NCBI RefSeq assembly: GCF_015207655.1
Contig: NZ_JADEWN010000003.1
Coordinates: 62,001-126,000, forward strand
Reading direction: 5' to 3'
From: Gloeocapsopsis crepidinum LEGE 06123
Lineage (GTDB): Bacteria; Cyanobacteriota; Cyanobacteriia; Cyanobacteriales; Chroococcidiopsidaceae
DNA length: 64,000 bases
Shown: positions 9,846 through 16,751 of the stretch, piece after piece
Layout: each line of letters begins with the position of its first letter
Numbering within the stretch: position 1 is the stretch's first letter
Position numbers and translations under genes: made by a program
The notes under the pieces: model-generated
What the model was told of the DNA's origin: nothing
Seen by the model: only the letters and a program-made list of their open reading frames with translations
Databases searched by the model: none

Positions 9846-9894
9846 CTAATGACTAGTAATGAGTGATTACCAGCTAACAACTAGCCACTAGCAA
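9846..9894. repeat. Degenerate heptamer repeats (CTAGTNA type)
   Basis: Consecutive 7-mers CTAATGA, CTAGTAA, TGAGTGA, then after a gap CTAGCCA and CTAGCAA. This is typical of cyanobacterial STRR sequence. It sits between the convergent ends of the BtuF-like gene and the membrane-protein gene at 9915. Confidence 0.6.
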
Positions 9895-9914
9895 CTCAAT
9901 CATAGCCTGGTTAT

Positions 9915-10589
9915 TCAACTGGAGATGATATTACTAGTAGCTTCAATAGTCCGTTCTTCTGCTAGAGGTGGACGTACGCATAAATAAATTAAAGGACCAA
10001 AAAGCGGGATTAGTGCTGTCACCCAATAGAGGGGAGGACTATCTAGACCTCGACGAATCATATCATCTCGTAGCAAAGCCGGAAACAAAAGGCACAGCAA
10101 ACAAAAATCTAAACTCATAACATGAATAAAGCGACTTGTACGCCATTGATAGACATAATCTCCCCAATCTCCATTGCTGAAGCCGTAGGAAACAATTAAG
10201 ACTGCCGCAATCATTAATGTTATTCCAGTCCAACGCGAATCTAGTAACTTCAAGAAAGCGTTTTTCTGTCCTGGAAACGTTGTACTTGGTTCGCGTAAGG
10301 CTAAGTAAGGTAACAGTGCAAAAGCACCAACCCCAAAAGAAAGCGCTGCAAAAGGGAAAGCCGGAATTTTTTGCGTTCTGCCATCAAAAAATAGCAGGCA
10401 ACTATAAATCACGGGCCAAACACCCATAATGTAAAATAATGCAACAATTAGAGGATTGATGCCGTCGATTTCACCGATAGAAAGATTCTTAATCAGTTCA
10501 AACGTGTCAGGTTGATTCGGTGGTGCCAGGAAAAAAGCATAAATTGCTAGTCCCACCCATATTGTGGCAAAGCCAATTTTTCTCATCAT
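9915..10589 (-). CDS. Conserved cyanobacterial multi-pass membrane protein, function unknown
   Basis: A 224-residue protein with about five or six hydrophobic helices: about residues 5-20, 46-68, 78-96, 120-138, 154-170 and 188-206. The last is followed by the positively flanked ALIPLFGPLIYLCVRPP. No catalytic motif was recognised. It starts six bases after the hrcA stop on the same strand, so the two genes probably form an operon with hrcA first. Similar proteins occur widely in cyanobacteria and plastid-bearing plants, as far as I know without an assigned role. A function in heat or envelope stress is only a guess from the neighbour. Confidence 0.72.
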   Translation of the reverse strand: MMRKIGFATIWVGLAIYAFFLAPPNQPDTFELIKNLSIGEIDGINPLIVALFYIMGVWPVIYSCLLFFDGRTQKIPAFPFAALSFGVGAFALLPYLALREPSTTFPGQKNAFLKLLDSRWTGITLMIAAVLIVSYGFSNGDWGDYVYQWRTSRFIHVMSLDFCLLCLLFPALLRDDMIRRGLDSPPLYWVTALIPLFGPLIYLCVRPPLAEERTIEATSNIISS

Positions 10590-10595
10590 GGTTAA

Positions 10596-11663
10596 TTATT
10601 TTAAGGCTTCAGAGAGGTAATCAGCAGCAGCTTCGACAACAGCGATCGCTGTTTCATAATCCATGCGAGTTGGTCCTAAAACGCCTACACTACCTACAGG
10701 GACTGTTCCACGCCGATACGTTGATGAAATTAAGGTGCAAGTACGAATCGGTTGCAGGGGATTTTCTGAACCAATGCGCACGCTGACGCGATGCTTGCTA
10801 TATTCTCCTTCAGGTTCCTCGAAAATCAAAGGCCAGAGTTGATCTTGCTCTTCTTCTAGCAAATGAATGATGGTTTGAACTTGCTGTAGTTCGGCAAATT
10901 CAGGTTGACGCAATACTTCGGAAACGCCGCGAATCATGATTTGCGTTCCTGATACTTGGCGGCGACTGAGTTCTCCTAAGAAGCTTTTAAGAACATCGCC
11001 ATAGCGCTGAAATTCGCGATCTAATTGATTCCAACTTAAAGTGGCTATTTCACAGAGCGATCGCCCCCGCAATTGAGCGTTCAAAAAGTTAGATAATATC
11101 TGTAGTTCTCGTTCAACAACTTCTGAATCAAGTGGTATTTGCTCTTGAGTAACAGGCAGATCCATTAATGTCGAATGTGTCTCATAGGCATCGGTAACAA
11201 CTATCAGCATCGCCTTGCCTGGTTCTAACTGTACTAGCTGGAGATGCCGCAGTCGCCTTGTGTTAGTTTGTGGCATTGTAATTAACGTGATGCAGCCACT
11301 GACTGTAGAGAGAATTTGGGCTGCCCCTTGTAACAAAGCTTCGATACTCCAATCTTCCCACTTCAGCCGCTCGTGAAAAACTTGCTCGACCTGCTTTGCT
11401 AAAATTTCTGATGGAGAGATGAGTTGGTCTACATAAATTCGGTAGCCAGAATCTGAAGGAACTCTTCCGGCAGAAGTGTGGGGTTGGTAAAGCAGTCCTG
11501 CTTTTTCCAGGACACCCATCGTGTTACGAATTGTTGCTGAGCTAACACCGAGGTTGTACTCTTCTACCAATGCTCTAGAGCCAACTGGTTCTGCAGTGGC
11601 AATGTAGTGGCGTACTGTTGCCCAAAGAATGTGCTGTTGCCGAGCATTAAGCTGCACTTGCAT
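10596..11663 (-). CDS. hrcA: Heat-inducible transcription repressor HrcA
   Basis: HrcA represses chaperone operons (groESL, dnaK) by binding the CIRCE inverted repeat, and needs GroEL to fold into its active form. The N-terminal winged helix is clear: [17 protein letters not shown], then [12 protein letters not shown] and [19 protein letters not shown]. Next comes [20 protein letters not shown], the family signature. The central inserted dimerisation domain and a GAF-like C-terminal domain ending [20 protein letters not shown] complete it. I prefer the ATG at 11663 ([10 protein letters not shown]); a GTG at 11678 would add five residues. No groE or dnaK operon is in the window, and I found no good CIRCE copy upstream, so autoregulation is not shown. 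Confidence 0.93.
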   Translation of the reverse strand: MQVQLNARQQHILWATVRHYIATAEPVGSRALVEEYNLGVSSATIRNTMGVLEKAGLLYQPHTSAGRVPSDSGYRIYVDQLISPSEILAKQVEQVFHERLKWEDWSIEALLQGAAQILSTVSGCITLITMPQTNTRRLRHLQLVQLEPGKAMLIVVTDAYETHSTLMDLPVTQEQIPLDSEVVERELQILSNFLNAQLRGRSLCEIATLSWNQLDREFQRYGDVLKSFLGELSRRQVSGTQIMIRGVSEVLRQPEFAELQQVQTIIHLLEEEQDQLWPLIFEEPEGEYSKHRVSVRIGSENPLQPIRTCTLISSTYRRGTVPVGSVGVLGPTRMDYETAIAVVEAAADYLSEALK

Positions 11664-11678
11664 AGCTGATTGAAACAC

Positions 11679-11992
11679 GAAGATATTGAGTAAGTTTAAA
11701 AAAGTTAGCGATTAGATAGTGAATTATTAATTTATTTAATATAAGATAACAAATCTCCCTACGAGTGGAAATCAGTAACAAGATGTATTTCACTTCGTGC
11801 CTTTGAGTGCTGAAAGTCAATTTTCCGAGAATTTGAACATCGGCACAGACAGTAGTGTATATGCAGTGACGCTCACTGAGGTTTGAGATTAATATCTCAT
11901 CTTACTCAAGTTAGACTAAAAATTGTATTCTACCCTACTTAATCCCAGTTGCAGCAGTAGCAAGCAATACTATTGCCAGCAGCGATCGCAGC
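11679..11992. other. Intergenic region upstream of hrcA
   Basis: About 310 bases, AT-rich on the hrcA side. There is a GAGTGCTGA near 11807 resembling one half of a CIRCE element, but no matching left half. Nothing else was recognised. Confidence 0.4.
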
Positions 11993-12352
11993 TTAATAGC
12001 GAGGAATTGTCGAATCAACTGCCAAAGAGTACGCATCAATCCCGCCAGCAACATTTTTCACATTTGTAAATCCTTGCTGCTGTAACCATTGACACATTTG
12101 AGCAGAACGGATGCCATGATGACACATGACGAGTGTTTCTACATGAGGGTCAAATCGAACAAGTATGGTATCAGCCCAGCGGGCAAATTGACTTAAAGGT
12201 AAGACATCAAAGTTAGCAATCGATGCGATCGCCACTTCCTCTGATTCGCGGACATCGATCAACTGTAAGGCTGGCATTGGTTGGGTGCGCAAGCGTTGAT
12301 CGAGTTCTTCGACGCTGATTTGCTCAATTGAATGACTAAAATGTGGTGTCAT
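11993..12352 (-). CDS. Single-domain rhodanese-like protein
   Basis: A 119-residue stand-alone rhodanese domain. LQLIDVRESEEVAIASIANF is the usual domain opening. The active-site loop is CHHGIRSAQM with Cys at about residue 77, and the C-terminus has NVAGGIDAYS as in GlpE/PspE-type and moeZ-related rhodaneses. The CxxGxRS loop fits sulfur or persulfide carriers. It has no signal peptide, so it is cytoplasmic. It is expected to carry persulfide for sulfur transfer or redox reactions; the specific partner is unknown. Confidence 0.88.
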   Translation of the reverse strand: MTPHFSHSIEQISVEELDQRLRTQPMPALQLIDVRESEEVAIASIANFDVLPLSQFARWADTILVRFDPHVETLVMCHHGIRSAQMCQWLQQQGFTNVKNVAGGIDAYSLAVDSTIPRY

Positions 12353-12508
12353 ACGCTATTTTTTCCAGCATCACAAGCATATTTTGCGGAGGTTCTAGTC
12401 CCTAAGCCAGAAAATATCCGGTTTTTAGAGTATTAAACTAAGTTTTAGCATGATTTGAATTTCAGTCAAAAGCTAATAAGTATCCCTTTGTGCGGTCTGG
12501 GGTAAAAC

Positions 12509-14230
12509 ATGATGAAGCGACGCCCATTCTTTTATTTCTTAGCAGTCAGTATAGTTGTGCTGCTATTGACAGGTATCGGTGGCTGTTACTGGTTAGTACG
12601 AGGAAGTCCGTTAACGTTATTACAGGGTGGAACGCAAGCAACACCTGAAGCAGCGATTTTTGTGCCAAAACAAGCACCTGTGATGGTGTCAATTTTAGTC
12701 AATCCAGACCGCTTGGAAAAATTGCGCCAAGCAATAGCCCGCCCTAAAGAACGACGGCGATCGCGTTTAGAGTTAGACCAAATTAAAACAACATTGCTGG
12801 CTAATACTGGCTTAGATTATCGCCGCGATGTTCAACCTTGGTTAGGCGATGAAATTACAGTTGCGGTAACAACCAGCGACTATGACAGCGATCAGTATAA
12901 CGGTCAACAGCCAGGATATCTGATGGCACTTGCGACCAAAGATGCCGAAAAAAGCCGTGAATTTTTACAGCTTGTCTTTTCCAAACAAGCGATCGCACCA
13001 ACTGATTTAGAATTTGAAGACTATAAAGGTGTGAATCTGGTTTATCACAAACCTCATGCACAGGGAGAAAGCTTACAGCCATCAACCCGTATCCTTTCAG
13101 GTGCTGTAGTCGGCGATCGCTTTGTGCTACTTGCCAATCATCCTCGGGTGATCAAAGATGCCATTAATAATGTTCAGGCTCCGGATCTCAACTTAACAAC
13201 ATCAAGTCGTTATCAGCAAGCTTTAAGTCAGTTACCACCTCGGCGACTGGGTTTAGCTTTTCTCAATCTTCCTGGGGTAATTTCATGGCAAGGATTAGAC
13301 ACTGCCCGAACTTATGAAAGCCAAATTATTGCGTTAGAAGCAAACCGTAAAGGACTGTTAACCGAAACAACACTTCTTGCTGCATCACCTCAAGAAGTTG
13401 CTCTTACACCAGAGTTGACCGACCCTGTTGGTGCTTTAAAGTACATTCCCGCAACAAGCGGCTTGGCGATCGCTGGAACTGATTTGAGTAACTTAAATAA
13501 CACGGCACTCAGCAAACTATGGAAACAAGTTGCACAAATATCAACTTCTGGCTACGATGCAATTTCACGTTTGATTAACCAACCATTGGCGAACCTACAG
13601 CAACGCTGGGGTATCAATTTAGAAGAAGATATTTTTAGCTGGGTGCAAGGAGAATATGCGATCGCACTTTTACCTCACGCCGATACATCAACTTCAGATT
13701 GGATTTTTGTTACTGAAAAATCCCCAGCTACAACTGAAGGCATTTCGCGATTAGATACACTGGCACGACAACGCGGATATGATATCACCACACTACCACT
13801 AGGAGATCAAAAAATTGCTGCATGGACGCAGCTAACAACAGCTCCACTTGCAAAAGCAAACTCTGAAGCAGGCGCAATTACAATCAAAGCAAAGGTACTA
13901 GGTGTTCATGGATCAACAGATAAATATGAAATTTTGACGACTTCGGTAGATGCTATGGATGCAGCATTTAAAGCCGATCAAGCTGGTTCGTTGCTCAATG
14001 ATGCGAAATTTCAAGCTAGTATTGAAGCCATACCACAGCCTAATGCAGGTTATGTGTATCTTGATTGGACAACGACTCAATCACTGCTAGAACGTCAGTT
14101 ACCCGCACTGAAGCTGGTGGAAGTCATCGCTAAACCTTTGTTTGATAATTTGCGATCGCTGAGTGTCAGTAGTTACGGTAGTGAACCAGGATTACTCAAA
14201 GGTGGTGTATTTTTCCGCTTGAATGAGTAG
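12509..14230 (+). CDS. DUF3352 domain protein, membrane-anchored
   Basis: A 573-residue protein with one N-terminal membrane anchor at about residues 8-29, followed by a long soluble, probably periplasmic or lumenal part. The region starting at PEAAIFVPKQAPVMVSILVN and running to the C-terminus matches the cyanobacterial DUF3352 family: repeated blocks of YVYLDW, GLAIAGTDLS and similar. These proteins are common in cyanobacteria and have no established function that I know of. The Cys in GIGGCYW gives a weak lipobox, so it could be a lipoprotein. The start is ATG at 12509, with a second Met next to it. Confidence 0.8.
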   Translation: MMKRRPFFYFLAVSIVVLLLTGIGGCYWLVRGSPLTLLQGGTQATPEAAIFVPKQAPVMVSILVNPDRLEKLRQAIARPKERRRSRLELDQIKTTLLANTGLDYRRDVQPWLGDEITVAVTTSDYDSDQYNGQQPGYLMALATKDAEKSREFLQLVFSKQAIAPTDLEFEDYKGVNLVYHKPHAQGESLQPSTRILSGAVVGDRFVLLANHPRVIKDAINNVQAPDLNLTTSSRYQQALSQLPPRRLGLAFLNLPGVISWQGLDTARTYESQIIALEANRKGLLTETTLLAASPQEVALTPELTDPVGALKYIPATSGLAIAGTDLSNLNNTALSKLWKQVAQISTSGYDAISRLINQPLANLQQRWGINLEEDIFSWVQGEYAIALLPHADTSTSDWIFVTEKSPATTEGISRLDTLARQRGYDITTLPLGDQKIAAWTQLTTAPLAKANSEAGAITIKAKVLGVHGSTDKYEILTTSVDAMDAAFKADQAGSLLNDAKFQASIEAIPQPNAGYVYLDWTTTQSLLERQLPALKLVEVIAKPLFDNLRSLSVSSYGSEPGLLKGGVFFRLNE

Positions 14231-14301
14231 CAAACTTTCTCTGACTTTCTACGAGGCTACCCAAGCAAATCAAGAGTTTTGAGTTCTCAATTGCTTGCAA
14301 T

Positions 14302-15510
14302 CTACAATTCACTGACAAAATCAAACAACTGATGAGCAAGTTGTAGTTTACTACAATGGGGGATTTCTATTTGACGTTCTTGATGATCTAAAAACACTGC
14401 TGAGTTAAAATCGCTGCCAAAACCAACGTTCGGTTTATCAATTGGATTTGCTACAATCGCATCCAGTTTCTTTTGCTGTAATTTTTGCCGCGCAGGAGTG
14501 ACAATATCTCTAGTTTGCGCGGCAAAACCAATTAGGCGTTGGTGGGGTTGTTTGCGGCGTCCCAGTTCTGCCACGATGTCGGGGACGGGTGCTAAGGGTA
14601 ACTGTTCTGGAAGTGATCGCTTTGGTAATTTTTCTTGACTATACTCAGCAGGTTTCACATCAGCGACAGCGGCAGACATTACGGTTATATCAGCATCAGC
14701 AAAGTTCTCCAGCATGGCTTGCTGCATTTGCTCTGCATTGACAACTGCGATCGCGCGAATTCCTTGCGGTACAATCCACTCAATCGGTGCATGAACTAAA
14801 GTCACAATTGCCCCGCGATGTCGTGCTGCTTGCGCTAAAGCTAACCCCATTTTCCCTGTCGAGGGATTACCGATAAACCGCACCGGATCTAAATATTCGC
14901 GCGTTCCCCCTGCACTAATTAATACACGTTTGCCAAGTAAGTCGCGCTTGCCAGATGTATAAAGTAAAGATTGAACTCCAGTGATAATTTCTGCTGGTTC
15001 TGCCATTCGTCCTGCACCAACGCGATCACACGCGAGCAAACCATAACCAGGTGCTAACTCATGAAACCTTGAATCTGTCAAGAGTTGTTGCCAATTGCGT
15101 TGCACGGCGACTTGTTGCCACATTTCAGTATTCATTGCTGGTGCCAACAGCACAGGACATTTAGACGCAAGAACCGTATTTGTTAACAAATTGTCTGCGA
15201 TACCGTAGCTTAACTTAGACAGCGTATTGGCACTCAGTGGTGCAATCAAAAAAACATCTGCCCACTCACCAAGTTCAATATGCAATGGACGTGGATGAGG
15301 TTGCCAAAAATCTGCATCTGTGTATGCTGGATGACGCGATAGCGTAGCAACTGTTAGCGGTGTAATAAACTGCTGCGCTGAATCTGTCAGAATCACCCGC
15401 ACTTGCATCCCAGCCTTAAACAGCGTGGAAATCACTTCACAAACTTTATAAGCTGCAATTCCCCCACCAATACCAATTAATACCCGTTGCCCTTGTTCAA
15501 AACTAATCAC
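14302..15510 (-). CDS. coaBC: Bifunctional phosphopantothenoylcysteine decarboxylase/phosphopantothenate-cysteine ligase
   Basis: CoaBC makes 4'-phosphopantetheine for coenzyme A: the CoaB half joins cysteine to phosphopantothenate and the CoaC half decarboxylates the product using FMN. The CoaC half (about 1-190) has the flavin motif IGGGIAAYK, a catalytic His in [10 protein letters not shown], the PAMN motif, and an active-site Cys in [12 protein letters not shown]. The CoaB half (about 195-402) has [18 protein letters not shown] and NPSTGKMG for nucleotide and substrate binding, and [11 protein letters not shown] with KLPK. The only available start is a GTG at 15510, preceded in frame by a stop. 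That GTG lies inside a heptamer repeat. The gene is followed on the same strand by nothing within 70 bases and preceded by the DUF2555 gene. Confidence 0.93.
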   Translation of the reverse strand: MISFEQGQRVLIGIGGGIAAYKVCEVISTLFKAGMQVRVILTDSAQQFITPLTVATLSRHPAYTDADFWQPHPRPLHIELGEWADVFLIAPLSANTLSKLSYGIADNLLTNTVLASKCPVLLAPAMNTEMWQQVAVQRNWQQLLTDSRFHELAPGYGLLACDRVGAGRMAEPAEIITGVQSLLYTSGKRDLLGKRVLISAGGTREYLDPVRFIGNPSTGKMGLALAQAARHRGAIVTLVHAPIEWIVPQGIRAIAVVNAEQMQQAMLENFADADITVMSAAVADVKPAEYSQEKLPKRSLPEQLPLAPVPDIVAELGRRKQPHQRLIGFAAQTRDIVTPARQKLQQKKLDAIVANPIDKPNVGFGSDFNSAVFLDHQERQIEIPHCSKLQLAHQLFDFVSEL

Positions 15511-15525
15511 TAGTCACTAACCACT
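15502..15525. repeat. Heptamer repeat covering the coaBC start codon
   Basis: Plus-strand units ACTAATC, ACTAGTC, ACTAACC and a partial ACTC. The minus-strand GTG start of coaBC (15508-15510) is formed at the junction of the first two units. Confidence 0.65.
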
Positions 15526-15529
15526 CTTT

Positions 15530-15562
15530 CCCTCGCCCCTCACCCCTCGCTCCTCACCCCTC
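15530..15562. repeat. Heptamer repeat (GGGGTGA type) between DUF2555 gene and coaBC
   Basis: On the minus strand the units are GGGGTGA, GGAGCGA, GGGGTGA and GGGGCGA plus flanking G. The same unit family occurs in putA (18320-18350) and between urtB and urtC (45520-45547). It ends two bases before the DUF2555 stop codon. Confidence 0.7.
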
Positions 15563-15563
15563 T

Positions 15564-15779
15564 TCAAGCCTCATCATACGGCTCTAAGTCTAATAGATAA
15601 ATATACGGTTCGACTAACTCAGGGCGCTGAAAAGCGATCGCGCGGAGTAAATGCCAATCTTTCAAACCATCAAAGACATTCGTGTAGTCGTCCCGTTCTA
15701 ACCGTGTAGCTAGGTTTTCGACATCAGTAGCAGTGATAGTAGCGATATCTTGCTTTGATAGGCTCAAAGTTTCTCTCAT
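15564..15779 (-). CDS. DUF2555 family small protein
   Basis: A 71-residue cytoplasmic protein of the cyanobacterial DUF2555 family. It has an N-terminal Ser/Thr-rich stretch, then VENLATRLERDDYTNVFDGL and WHLLRAIAFQRPELVEPYIY, ending in acidic LDLEPYDEA. The ATG at 15779 is chosen because GGGAGG sits about seven bases before it on the minus strand. An upstream TTG at 15800 would place that ribosome site inside the gene. It lies upstream of coaBC on the same strand, separated by about 50 bases of heptamer repeats, and may be cotranscribed. Function unknown. Confidence 0.82.
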   Translation of the reverse strand: MRETLSLSKQDIATITATDVENLATRLERDDYTNVFDGLKDWHLLRAIAFQRPELVEPYIYLLDLEPYDEA

Positions 15780-15908
15780 TGACACACCTCCCTTGAGCAA
15801 TTTTTGAAACTGGTATCAGGTTCAGTATTTATGTCCAACCTCATTTATCTTACTAATTCAAGCTCAGTAGATGTATAAAACATCAGCAGCGATCGCCAGA
15901 ATTTCGGA

Positions 15909-16553
15909 TTAATTTAAGAAACTTTTTTTACTTTCTCCAGATAATTTTGTTACAACGAAATTACGAATGACTGGAATCGCTTCTGGACGAATTTCATGCC
16001 CCATCTCAAATTCATGATACTGTACTGCCACACCCGACTGCATTAATTGCTCTCGCGCAGAGATAGCTGCACTTAAAGGGACAACATAATCTTGACGTCC
16101 ATGTACAAGTAGAACAGGAGGATATGTAACAGTTGTTAACTGATTCATGGGGTGCAAATAGCCACTTAAACTAGTTAAACCAGCTAAAGGTAAAGTTAGC
16201 CCTACATCCAAAGTCATTGCTCCGCCTTGAGAAAATCCACTCAAAATTGTGCGCGATAATGGAACCGCAGTCGTACTTTCGAGCGACTGTAGCCACTCCA
16301 TTAACAATTGGCGACTTTCTGCTAGCCCCTGTCCTTGGTTTTCGCGCTCTAGGTTATACCACATTCTTCCTGTAGAAACATAAGGGTGTGGGAAAGGTGC
16401 ATTGGGAAACAAAAATTGGTAGTCGGGCAGGTTTAATAGTTGCGATAGCGGGGCTAAATCTTGAGCATTCGCGCCCCAACCATGCAAGAAAACAATCACT
16501 CCCTTAGGTGGTTCCCCTGTGATTGAGGGAACTGTAATAACTTCTAAAGACAC
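15909..16553 (-). CDS. Alpha/beta hydrolase, carboxylesterase/phospholipase family
   Basis: A 214-residue serine hydrolase of the acyl-protein-thioesterase/YpfH-like carboxylesterase group. IVFLHGWGANAQDL supplies the oxyanion region. The nucleophile elbow is GFSQGG with Ser at about residue 108. The acid is probably the Asp in HGRQDYVVP and the His is in EMGHEI. No signal peptide is present, so it is cytoplasmic. The substrate is unknown; short acyl esters are usual for the family. It stands alone, with a heptamer-type repeat (GGTTAAT GGTTCAT GGTTGCT) about 110 bases upstream near 16663-16683. Confidence 0.88.
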   Translation of the reverse strand: MSLEVITVPSITGEPPKGVIVFLHGWGANAQDLAPLSQLLNLPDYQFLFPNAPFPHPYVSTGRMWYNLERENQGQGLAESRQLLMEWLQSLESTTAVPLSRTILSGFSQGGAMTLDVGLTLPLAGLTSLSGYLHPMNQLTTVTYPPVLLVHGRQDYVVPLSAAISAREQLMQSGVAVQYHEFEMGHEIRPEAIPVIRNFVVTKLSGESKKSFLN

Positions 16554-16751
16554 CTTACTCCTTAAATTAAACTCCTCTACCAGATCCTAGCGAAGTCTCC
16601 ACCCATAATAAAATTGCAACTAAGCAGGTGGGCATGATTATTGATTGCACGTAGAGATGCTGGTTAATGGTTCATGGTTGCTCCATTGAGCATTGATCTT
16701 TGAGCTATAACAGCCTCTAAGTTACGATTATTTTCACGCAGTTACTGGAGA

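Noticed and set aside
11780-11816. Possible CIRCE element upstream of hrcA
   Set aside because: Only one half (GAGTGCTGA) is close to consensus. The opposite half at the correct nine-base spacing does not match.
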